Made by a program: the position numbers and the translations under genes
Source: JBBQWR01 sp038210495
GTDB lineage: Bacteria; Planctomycetota; Planctomycetia; Pirellulales; DATAWG01
Direction: 5' to 3'
Length of the DNA stretch: 22,750 bases
Assembly (NCBI GenBank): GCA_038210495.1
Contig: JBBQWR010000067.1
Coordinates: forward strand, 1 to 22,750
In this document: in pieces, positions 16,886 through 22,750 of the stretch
Numbering within the stretch: the stretch's first letter is position 1
How the letters are laid out: each line of letters begins with the position of its first letter
Notes under the pieces: model-generated
The model's input: the letters and a program-made list of their open reading frames with translations, nothing else
Databases searched by the model: none
What the model was told of the DNA's origin: nothing

Positions 16886-18580
16886 TCAAGGGGCGGAAAT
16901 TGCCCCGAGGGTTTTGCGGGCCTCATGACTAACACCATTCTCCCAAGCGCTGCGAACGCTGTAAAAGGGCAACACGCGCGGACGGTCAGCCAGCTCTTTG
17001 ACGACGGGCACGGCTTCTCTAGCGCCGGCCCCCATGTGGGCCAGCACCCGCAATGCGCTAATCCGGGTTTGGCCCTCGCTGATTGCCGCCCGATCATCCT
17101 GAATCGCCGGGCTAGGCGATGCGAGGATCTTCACCAAAATCGGGACAAACACGGACTCGTCGGGCGCGAGTAGTTTAATGTCGGTCTTCTCAAGAACCGC
17201 TGCGGCGGAGGCAGCCAGCGAATGTTCGGCGAGCACATCAATCAGACAAGCCACGGCCCTCTTGTGAAGAATTGGTTCGGCGGGCAACCCAATGGTCGCC
17301 AGAGCTTCCAGCGCCAAGGGACCAACAGGCCCATATGGTTTGAGTGGATGATTAAGTGGATGACCCGATGCGGCAAGGTCCAGAATGCGGCCTATAACCG
17401 CGGGATCCGAGGGCCCTATAGCGGCCAGTGTCGTGAGATAGGTTGCTACTTCTTCCGTCGCGAATTCGTGTCGCGGAATGGCCAGCATTTGGTCGAATCC
17501 AGCTAACAAATCAGGCAAGGCGGCGCGGGCCCCGAGGCCATACTTCCCCAGTGCCCTTACCGCTGTCATGGTAGTCACGCCGCGCGGCTGTGTGTTATTT
17601 CGCCGGAGCGCATCGAGCAGCACCGTCACGGCTGCGGGGTCAGTCGGCTCCAATTGGGCGATCGCCTGCTCGGCATTCGAGGCGGAGAAGCCCTGGCCAT
17701 TCATGCATGCCAGGAGTGACTTGACCATCCGGGCATCGCCACCCGGTTTTAATATCGCAAGCGTGGCCAGAGCCGCCCGGCGATCAAAATCGTCAGCATG
17801 GTTCTCTAAGATATCTTGCAATGCCGCGCGGTAGGGAGTCAGGTCTCCCAAGAGACGTGGTTGCTTTGAAGTGGGACCACGGACCGGCATAGCTCGCAGG
17901 CGTAATTGGGCGTGGGCGGCGGCGCGGACGTCGGGATCTTTGTCGGCCAGGGCGCCAATGAACTGCTTGTCGGGCGAGGCGTCCAACGCGATGAGGCCGA
18001 GTGCTTCAAAGGCGCCGTCCTGAACGTACCAATTCTTGTTCGCGAGTAGATCTCGCAATAGAGGCCGGGCAGTCTCGGCAGCTTGGCCCATTTTGCCAAG
18101 TTCTCGCAGCGCCTCGGTCATCACCGGCGACTCGACGCCGGAATCGGGCGCGGTGGCGTTCACGATCGCGGTAACGATTCTTGGGTCGCGTGGCGCAATG
18201 TGGGCGGCCGCGTACATTGCCCGGCCGCGCAAATACGGAGAGATCTTGTTATCGGCGATGTAGGTCAACAATATCGGAATCGCGTTTTTTGCCTCAGAGC
18301 CCAGAATCCTCGGCAAAAATTCGATTAACAGGCCCTGACTGCTGTGCGGATCGAGATCCGGAATCTTAAGGGCCGGCAAAACCGCAGCCAGGCGGTCGGG
18401 CTCGGTGACCCCGTGAAACTCACCGTTCACCAGATCGCGTATGGCTCTTTCCCGCACGGCTGCGTCAGTCGAAGCCAAGTCCGCCGCAAGAGAATGCGAG
18501 GCATCGATTGCCAAGCCAGCGCGGGCTAAAAGGAGCCATACCAGAGCGACGCTTATCAGGCCGCAGATGTTATTTCGCAC
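16886..18580 (-). CDS. Secreted HEAT-repeat protein
   Basis: This 564-residue protein has a signal peptide (MRNNICGLISVALVWLLLAR, cleavage likely after AGLA) and is then built from alpha-alpha repeats. Examples are DAAVRERAIRDLVNGE, KNAIPILLTYIADNKISPYL, MTEALRELGKMGQAAETARP, NWYVQDGAFEALGLIALD, DPDVRAAAHAQLRLRAM, RRAALATLAILKPGGDARM and VRALGKYGLGARAALPDLLA. The pattern of paired helices with conserved Ala, Leu, Asp-Pro and Arg is that of HEAT or PBS-lyase-like repeats, which form superhelical scaffolds for protein binding. There is no catalytic domain or membrane anchor beyond the signal peptide, so it is likely periplasmic. Its partner is unknown. The dehydrogenase-cytochrome protein nearby also has HEAT-like repeats, a shared theme rather than evidence of interaction. 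Confidence 0.85.
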   Translation of the reverse strand: MRNNICGLISVALVWLLLARAGLAIDASHSLAADLASTDAAVRERAIRDLVNGEFHGVTEPDRLAAVLPALKIPDLDPHSSQGLLIEFLPRILGSEAKNAIPILLTYIADNKISPYLRGRAMYAAAHIAPRDPRIVTAIVNATAPDSGVESPVMTEALRELGKMGQAAETARPLLRDLLANKNWYVQDGAFEALGLIALDASPDKQFIGALADKDPDVRAAAHAQLRLRAMPVRGPTSKQPRLLGDLTPYRAALQDILENHADDFDRRAALATLAILKPGGDARMVKSLLACMNGQGFSASNAEQAIAQLEPTDPAAVTVLLDALRRNNTQPRGVTTMTAVRALGKYGLGARAALPDLLAGFDQMLAIPRHEFATEEVATYLTTLAAIGPSDPAVIGRILDLAASGHPLNHPLKPYGPVGPLALEALATIGLPAEPILHKRAVACLIDVLAEHSLAASAAAVLEKTDIKLLAPDESVFVPILVKILASPSPAIQDDRAAISEGQTRISALRVLAHMGAGAREAVPVVKELADRPRVLPFYSVRSAWENGVSHEARKTLGAISAP

Positions 18581-18710
18581 TTCGGCTCTCCGAGGTATTT
18601 GGCTAGAAAGTTTAGTGTGGAATAGCGGTAGGCGATTGTACCCTCCCCACCGGTTTCTCTATGTAACGAAGCGGTAACTTCGTATTTCGGGGGAACGGTC
18701 GATACCGGAC

Positions 18711-19739
18711 TTATTTCGCTGGCGGTTCCGGATCAACAAACAATTCCCCCACTGCCTGCACGGATTCCTGCTGGAAGCGGCTGTCGCGAACTTTCACACG
18801 GCCGTCCGCCGAGTCACCCAGCGCTTCGCCTCCCATCAGGCCGTGGAAGCCAAACCATACCACCCGGTCTCCTTTAGCCACTTTTTCGCCGATGGCTTTG
18901 AGCGTGAAGGGGGCGCTCCCCTGGGCGATGCGGCCTTTGACTTCGCGGAGATGATCGTTGAACCAGGTCGCATCGGTCTTCGCGGCGTCGAGCGCTGCTG
19001 TTTCCACTTTGACTTCGTTTCGGCTCGCAGTGACATTCCACGGTAGATATAGACCGCCCGGCCGAGCTAAATACACAATCAGCTTGAGCGGCTGGCCCGC
19101 CGTGCTCTTTTCGATGACCGTACCGTTGAACCAATGTGTCCCGCCGGCAAATCTCGCCGGCATTCCCGCGGGCACGGCGGCGTCATCGGGAATGCCTTTT
19201 AACACGATCGATTGCAGTTCCTTGTTGCTTGGGTCGGCCGGCTCTTTTTTTTGCGCCGCCTGCAATTCATCGTCCGAACCGATCCAAAAAACGTTCGAGA
19301 CTCGCACCGGGTCCTGCTTTTTGATGGCGTTCGCTAGCGTCATTTCGATGTACGCGCGCGCTCCTCCCGGAATCTTGCCGCGATAGTCGACCAGCGAGTC
19401 GTCGATTCCGTTGATCGTGCCGCTCAGCCGCGGCGATATTGCGATGCTCGCGTCCGCCCAGGCTTCGTGCCGGCTTCCATGAACCGGCAGGATGACCAGC
19501 TTGATCTCCTTCGCCAAAGTGCGGATCACCTCCGGCGTCCGCTCGTATTCGGCCTTGACGATTTGCTGATCGACATGATTGCGGCTGACGTCGATCTTCT
19601 TAATCGTGAACGGAGTGCCCCCTTCATACTTCGGAGGCAAATACTTTGTCAGCCAGTCTCCCTCGGCGCCACGGAGACAAACCGGGACGAACAAAATTGA
19701 AGCGACCACAAGCGATCGAGCGATCAAATGGCGAGGCAT
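18711..19739 (-). CDS. Secreted protein of unknown function
   Basis: This 342-residue protein begins with a signal peptide (MPRHLIARSLVVASILFVPV, cleavage probably after LRG or GAE). The mature part is soluble and mixed alpha/beta, with segments such as VIRTLAKEIKLVILPVHGSR, WADASIAISPRLSGTINGID, RAYIEMTLANAIKKQDPVRV, HWFNGTVIEKSTAGQPLKLI and VVWFGFHGLMGGEALGD. I do not recognise a family and see no catalytic motif or heme site. The frame is open back to 19907, but the ATG at 19739 precedes the signal peptide and has GGGAG about eight bases upstream, which decides the start. A candidate promoter lies about 50 bases upstream. The HEAT gene follows on the same strand 130 bases downstream; cotranscription is possible but unproven. 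Confidence 0.82.
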   Translation of the reverse strand: MPRHLIARSLVVASILFVPVCLRGAEGDWLTKYLPPKYEGGTPFTIKKIDVSRNHVDQQIVKAEYERTPEVIRTLAKEIKLVILPVHGSRHEAWADASIAISPRLSGTINGIDDSLVDYRGKIPGGARAYIEMTLANAIKKQDPVRVSNVFWIGSDDELQAAQKKEPADPSNKELQSIVLKGIPDDAAVPAGMPARFAGGTHWFNGTVIEKSTAGQPLKLIVYLARPGGLYLPWNVTASRNEVKVETAALDAAKTDATWFNDHLREVKGRIAQGSAPFTLKAIGEKVAKGDRVVWFGFHGLMGGEALGDSADGRVKVRDSRFQQESVQAVGELFVDPEPPAK

Positions 19740-19788
19740 GGAAGCGCTCCCGAGTGAAGGAGAGAAAACAAATTCGAGTGATCGTGCT

Positions 19789-19816
19789 ATTTTATTCGTT
19801 TTTCCTCGCGCTGCAA
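19789..19816 (-). promoter_or_regulatory. Candidate promoter of the 342-residue secreted protein gene
   Basis: On the minus strand TTGCAG (19811-19816) and TAAAAT (19789-19794) are 16 bases apart. The -10 box matches the consensus in five of six positions, the -35 box only in three. The inferred leader is about 43 bases, ending in the GGGAG site before the ATG at 19739. The call rests on consensus only. Confidence 0.3.
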
Positions 19817-19916
19817 CGTAGCTGGTTCGTGCTCCCAGGATCGATGCGGTCAAAAGAAACCGGTTAAGCGGCCGGCGCTGCTGAAGCCGTGGCCGCGGCT
19901 GTTCCACAATCTTCGG

Positions 19917-20135
19917 TCAAGTCGGCAGACGGAACTGACGAACAGGTTCCCGTCCCACGTCGTCTGTGAGTGGCTCGGCAACAACGAAGAAATCGCCCGA
20001 GTTCACTATCCGCAAACGATGCCAGAACACTTCGCTCGTGCCCTCCTCGGCGACGATGCGCAGTGCCCTGGCGGTACCCGGAGGGGACTGGGTGAGAAAT
20101 CGGCTGAAAAGGCCCCACAAAACACAGCCAGTCAC
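19917..20135 (-). CDS. Possible small or remnant protein gene
   Basis: A 72-residue frame begins only 20 bases downstream of the tRNA-Ser 3' end. The second half (RALRIVAEEGTSEVFWHRLR, then IVNSGDFFVVAEPLTDDVGR) has coding-like composition, with alternating hydrophobic residues and GC-rich third positions. The first half (MTGCVLWGLFSRFLTQSPPG) looks less convincing. It matches no family I know, and I see no ribosome-binding site. It may be a genuine small protein with a later non-ATG start, or the end of a larger gene lost when the tRNA region was rearranged. Treat it as tentative. Confidence 0.25.
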   Translation of the reverse strand: MTGCVLWGLFSRFLTQSPPGTARALRIVAEEGTSEVFWHRLRIVNSGDFFVVAEPLTDDVGREPVRQFRLPT

Positions 20136-20154
20136 AATCAGTCACAAGAAAAGG

Positions 20155-20241
20155 CGGATGGGGAGGGATTCGAACCCCCGGTACCCTTGCGAGTACTGCA
20201 GTTTTCAAGACTGCCGCCTTAGTCCACTCGGCCACCCATCC
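20155..20241 (-). tRNA. tRNA-Ser (anticodon UGA)
   Basis: On the minus strand the acceptor arms GGATGGG (20235-20241) and CCCATCC (20156-20162) pair perfectly, with discriminator G at 20155. The anticodon stem GCAGT/ACTGC encloses the loop CTTGAAA, giving anticodon TGA, which reads UCA and other UCN serine codons. A long variable arm, GTACTC-GCAA-GGGTAC, is diagnostic of the class II serine tRNA. The T-arm GGGTTCGAATCCC is canonical. The 3' CCA is not encoded (CCT follows the discriminator), so it must be added by a nucleotidyltransferase. Confidence 0.97.
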
Positions 20242-20440
20242 GATATTCGAAGGTCTTGCCTCGGAGCCACGCGGCCGGCGCGGCGATGCTGGTTGGCTTT
20301 GGCCCTCGATAGAAAAACTGTACCGGTCGACGGTGGGGCGCGTCAAACGGAAGCCGATGCGCGTCTCGAAGACCGAAGGAACTTGCGACTGGCGCGGATC
20401 GGCGGCGGGTTTCTTTTTAGCGCGAGGTCACGTCGGGGAC

Positions 20441-20468
20441 AGGGGGCTGACGCCCCCCGCTCGCCACT
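20441..20468. repeat. GC-rich palindromic repeat
   Basis: GGGGGC (20442-20447), loop TGAC, then GCCCCC (20452-20457) form a strong hairpin within AGGGGGCTGACGCCCCCCGC. This resembles short interspersed repeats frequent in planctomycete intergenic regions. It lies just beyond the T-run of the RRM terminator. Confidence 0.6.
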
Positions 20469-20473
20469 CTCTT

Positions 20474-20515
20474 AAAAAAAATGCCCCCGGAGGACCGATG
20501 TCCACCCGAGGGCAT
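20474..20515 (-). terminator. Intrinsic terminator of the RRM gene
   Basis: On the minus strand ATGCCC-T-CGG (20506-20515) pairs with CCG-G-GGGCAT (20481-20490), leaving one mismatch, and is followed by a T-run (A-run 20474-20481 on the + strand). It lies about 115 bases after the RRM stop codon. Stem strength and U-tract are typical of a Rho-independent terminator. Confidence 0.8.
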
Positions 20516-20628
20516 TGCGAATTTGGCCGCTTGTGCAAGTCGAGGGGCGAAGCTCGATGCGCCGCGAAATTCGTAGCGTGCTGAATTGTAAAGCTCGACC
20601 GGCTGCCGCCAGCGAGTGGAGAGAGCGA

Positions 20629-21015
20629 CTAGCGACGGCCGTAGCCGCCACCACCACCACCGCCGCCACCATATCCGCCGCCGCCCCCTCCGCCGTAACC
20701 GCCACCGCCGCCACGGCCACCGCGACCGCCGCCACCACCACCCCCGCCGCCGCCACCCGAGCGCGGAGTCCGCTCGCGGGCTTCGTTGACCGTGAGGGGC
20801 CGGCCCCCTAGATCGAGACCGTTGAGGGCTTGAATCGCCGCATTCATGCCTTCCTCGGACTCCATTTCCACAAAGCCGAAGCCTCGCGACCGTCCCGTCT
20901 CTCGGTCGGAAATGACTTCGGCCGCGCTAACCTGACCATGCTCGGCAAACATTTGCTCTAGCTCGGCCGACGTGGTCGACCAGGGCAGGTTGCCCACATA
21001 AATCTTCTTCGACAT
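20629..21015 (-). CDS. Glycine-rich RRM RNA-binding protein
   Basis: This 128-residue protein has one RNA recognition motif followed by a glycine-rich tail, the layout of cyanobacterial Rbp and other bacterial RRM proteins, often linked to cold or stress RNA handling. RNP2 is KIYVGNLPW (about 4-12) and RNP1 is RGFGFVEM (44-51); the exposed aromatic positions Y6, F46 and F48 for RNA stacking are present. The RRM ends near VNEARERTP. Residues 87-128 are nearly all Gly with scattered Arg and Tyr, ending GYGRR, an RGG/YGG-type low-complexity tail that may add RNA affinity. The frame is open to 21132, but the ATG at 21015 (MSKKIYVGNL) is the family start and has AAAAGGTG just upstream. An intrinsic terminator follows. 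The RNA targets are unknown. Confidence 0.94.
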   Translation of the reverse strand: MSKKIYVGNLPWSTTSAELEQMFAEHGQVSAAEVISDRETGRSRGFGFVEMESEEGMNAAIQALNGLDLGGRPLTVNEARERTPRSGGGGGGGGGGGRGGRGGGGGYGGGGGGGYGGGGGGGGGYGRR

Positions 21016-21138
21016 CGAACACCTTTTCTCGCTTCGGGAGCCATCGACGATTGCGAACAGAAAACCAAACTGAACCGAGCGGCAGGCCCGACTGGCTCCC
21101 CAAACCTGCCCACCACCCAACCAGCTAGTCAATAGCTA

Positions 21139-21168
21139 AGTCTACAATTCGCCGGAAGCGGGATGCAA
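21139..21168 (-). promoter_or_regulatory. Weak candidate promoter of the RRM gene
   Basis: On the minus strand TTGCAT (21163-21168) and TAGACT (21139-21144) are separated by 18 bases. Agreement with the consensus is partial. The implied leader of about 120 bases would be long, a feature seen in some cold-regulated RNA-binding protein genes, but I found no defined structure in it. Confidence 0.2.
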
Positions 21169-21262
21169 CCCTTTCTCACCAAAAATGGGGGATTTTCGTG
21201 GCCCTTAAAACCGAGGCGCAATACGGCAATTGAGGAGCAGGCATTGCCCACTCCAATGCCTC

Positions 21263-22678
21263 CTACGTCACCATTGCCAACTCACTCGAAGCAGCGCCGT
21301 TGGAAATTCGCCGATACAAATCCAAATGCAGCTCTGCCATCCGCTCCGCCGTGTGATTCTTGCGAATCGCTTCCAATCCTCGCCGGCCGCACTCGGCGGC
21401 CAGTTGCGGGTCGAGGATGAGCTTGGCCAAGGCGTCAGCTAGCGAGGCGGGGTCGAGCGGCTCGCAGAGGAGGCCGGCGCCGGCGCCTTCGATCAACTCC
21501 GGGAATGTGCCATGCCTGGGCAGCACGACCGGCACGCCGGTCGCCAGGGCTTCGAGCACCGAGATGCCTTTGCTCTCGTGATAAACGGTCGGAACGCTCA
21601 TCATGTCGAGCGATTGCAAGAAGGCGATCTTTCCCTGGCGATCGACTTCGCCGACCAGCTCGAATCGATCGCTCAGTCCGGCGGCAGCCATTCGGGCTTG
21701 GGCCTGTTCCAAATAGGGCTCGTCGGCGCTCGACATGTAGCCGGCGACTTTCAATCGCAGCGGCGGCAAATCGTTGCGGTTGGCCAGTTGGCAAAATGCC
21801 TCGACCAAGATGTGGAGGCCCTTTTCCACCGCGATGCGAGCGAAGTAGCCGATGACGATTTCCTGGCGCCGTTTGGGGTTTTCTGATGTTGCGTCCGCGC
21901 CTAGGGGGTCAGTCCCCTTTTTCTCACCGGGCATCGAAAAAGGGGACAGACCCCGTCCAAAAGGGGACAGACCCCTGCGCGGGGCGTGGTCGGCCAAGTT
22001 AAGACCGTGCGGAATCACTTCGATCCAGTCGCGTGGGATCGCCAAATAGTCGGCCATGAAGTCGGCGAAATAATTGTTCAGGGCCACGAAGCGATCGATC
22101 TGCCGAGCCTGCCTCCGAAGTAACTCCCGGGCTTGGCTGTAATGCGGCTCGGTTAGCTGCTCGAGAAAAATATCTTCGCCCGAGAGCGTGCAGACGATCG
22201 GCTTGCCGAGTTTTTTTCGCAGCGTGGGCGCCAGGCCCGCCAGCAGCACATTCGATAGATGAACGACGTCGGGTTGCACTTCGCGCTCGAGCCATTGCGT
22301 AAGCTTCGCGAGTTCCTTGCGCTGCCGCCCTTTTTCGCCGGACAGCGTTGATACGGTCAACGGGCCGAGCGTCGTCACATCCATGCCGGAGCTGCGGCGC
22401 GACAACCAATCCAAAAGTCGCGGCGAGTCCAACAGCGAATCGAGAAACCAAGGCGTGTGCCGGAACAGCGCCGAGTGCTCTTGCAGATAAACGTTGACGC
22501 CGCCGAAGAACACGCGCGATTGGCTGACGCTCGGCTCGTCGGTGCGGAGCGGCGTGTAGGTGGGGATCAGCAGAATCTCGACGCCGAGTTTCGCCAGCGC
22601 CACGGCCAGCGTGTTGTCGTGCAGACAGGCGCCGCAATACCGTCCCGCGGCGCCGGCGGATAGATATGCGATTTTCAT
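21263..22678 (-). CDS. GT4-type glycosyltransferase with repeat insertion in linker
   Basis: This 471-residue GT-B fold retaining glycosyltransferase of family 4 transfers a sugar from a nucleotide donor to an unknown acceptor, possibly in cell-envelope or exopolysaccharide synthesis. The N-terminal Rossmann domain starts MKIAYLSAGAAGRYCGACLH and contains QPDVVHLSNVLLAGLAP, the DxVH feature. The C-terminal domain has VIGYFARIAVEKGLHILVEA, RLKVAGYMSS, then the E-x7-E donor site in HESKGISVLEALATGVPVVL. Between the domains, residues about 234-260 (RRGLSPFGRGLSPFSMPGEK and the following KGTDPLG) are translated from three copies of a short interspersed repeat inserted in frame. Without it the linker would read directly from NLADHAP to SENPKRRQE. 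The insertion is in a solvent-exposed hinge and leaves both domains intact. Only 72 bases of upstream sequence are in the window. Confidence 0.9.
   Translation of the reverse strand: MKIAYLSAGAAGRYCGACLHDNTLAVALAKLGVEILLIPTYTPLRTDEPSVSQSRVFFGGVNVYLQEHSALFRHTPWFLDSLLDSPRLLDWLSRRSSGMDVTTLGPLTVSTLSGEKGRQRKELAKLTQWLEREVQPDVVHLSNVLLAGLAPTLRKKLGKPIVCTLSGEDIFLEQLTEPHYSQARELLRRQARQIDRFVALNNYFADFMADYLAIPRDWIEVIPHGLNLADHAPRRGLSPFGRGLSPFSMPGEKKGTDPLGADATSENPKRRQEIVIGYFARIAVEKGLHILVEAFCQLANRNDLPPLRLKVAGYMSSADEPYLEQAQARMAAAGLSDRFELVGEVDRQGKIAFLQSLDMMSVPTVYHESKGISVLEALATGVPVVLPRHGTFPELIEGAGAGLLCEPLDPASLADALAKLILDPQLAAECGRRGLEAIRKNHTAERMAELHLDLYRRISNGAASSELAMVT
21905..21975. repeat. Interspersed repeat cluster inside the GT4 gene
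   Basis: The left arm GGGGTCAGTCCCCTTTTT (21905-21922) and right arm AAAAAGGGGACAGACCCC (21937-21954) are reverse complements except for one A-A position, with a 14-base loop. A third copy, AAAAGGGGACAGACCCC (21959-21975), is a direct repeat of the right arm. The unit (GGGGTCTGTCCCCTTTT on the minus strand) is like short repeats widespread in planctomycete genomes. The cluster sits in frame in the glycosyltransferase linker. Confidence 0.88.
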
Positions 22679-22750
22679 GGAGATGATTTTGGGTTGATCG
22701 ATTAGCCGCGGTTGGGTGGGAACCGCGTATTTGTGGAGCCCGAAAAAGCA
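22679..22750. other. Upstream flank of the GT4 gene, window edge
   Basis: These 72 bases precede the GT4 start on the minus strand. No gene fragment is recognisable, and I see no clear promoter or ribosome-binding site. Confidence 0.3.

Larger units (their letters stand above)
19740..20154. other. Intergenic region between secreted protein gene and tRNA-Ser
   Basis: This 415-base stretch contains the candidate promoter at 19789-19816 and a possible small reading frame (19917-20135, minus; listed separately). Otherwise I see no RNA gene, terminator or mobile element. GTCACAATCAGTCACAA (about 20131-20147) is a short direct repeat of GTCACAA next to the 3' end of the tRNA. Confidence 0.4.
20242..20628. 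other. Intergenic region between tRNA-Ser and the RRM gene
   Basis: This 387-base stretch holds a palindromic repeat at 20441-20468 and the terminator of the RRM gene at 20474-20515 (both listed separately). The tRNA promoter should be in the first 100 bases, but I could not assign it. The open frames here are short, arginine-rich and unlike proteins. Confidence 0.4.

Noticed and set aside
16890..16910. GGGGC/GCCCC hairpin at the end of the HEAT gene
   Set aside because: Only five base pairs, overlapping the stop codon and with no T-run, so it is not a credible terminator.
19864..20346. 160-residue minus-strand frame across tRNA-Ser
   Set aside because: It runs straight through the tRNA gene, so most of its length is not coding.
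20515..20811. Ala/Thr-rich + strand frame
   Set aside because: It is the complement of the glycine-rich tail of the RRM protein and is pure low-complexity shadow.
21905..21975. CRISPR-like repeats
   Set aside because: Three copies with 4- and 14-base separations in mixed orientation are an interspersed palindromic repeat, not an array with spacers; no cas genes are near.

Overview
The window looks like a piece of a GC-rich (roughly 60%) Planctomycetota chromosome, most like a Pirellulales-type organism. The evidence is a very large secreted protein that combines a PVC-type glucose/sorbosone dehydrogenase-like propeller, HEAT-like repeats and a C-terminal planctomycete cytochrome c (CVKCH) domain; a PEP-CTERM anchored surface protein; several signal-peptide hypothetical proteins; weak or absent Shine-Dalgarno sites; and many short palindromic interspersed repeats between and even inside genes. 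This assignment is inferred from gene content only.

Left part (1-6064): hisE and hisG (long form) lie in tandem on the + strand. Tail-to-tail with hisG is a minus-strand gene for a large PEP-CTERM surface protein (LamG-like domain, propeller-like middle, beta-strand repeat passenger region). It is split in two frames at a run of eight A (3938-3945). Its start region carries a 24-bp tandem duplication, and a good sigma70-like promoter lies upstream. Divergent from it is the oxygen-dependent protoporphyrinogen/coproporphyrinogen oxidase gene (hemY/hemG).

Middle part (6065-10624): a MmgE/PrpD family gene converges on hemY, and both stop codons lie in the arms of one inverted repeat. Next come an approximately 290-bp MITE-like inverted-repeat element, a YihY/BrkB membrane protein, a divergent two-domain GNAT acetyltransferase and a small secreted protein.

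Right-centre (10832-19739): a run of exported proteins: the 1260-residue dehydrogenase/HEAT/cytochrome protein, a four-helix membrane protein, a GH5-like glycoside hydrolase, a secreted HEAT-repeat protein and an unknown secreted protein. This suggests outward-facing carbohydrate handling, but no operon structure proves joint function.

Right end (19740-22750): tRNA-Ser(UGA) on the minus strand, a glycine-rich RRM RNA-binding protein with a clear intrinsic terminator, and a GT4 glycosyltransferase whose interdomain linker contains an in-frame insertion made of three copies of a short interspersed repeat. I found no CRISPR array, integrase, transposase or defence system. The most unusual signals are the repeat elements entering coding sequence and the homopolymer frameshift in the surface protein.
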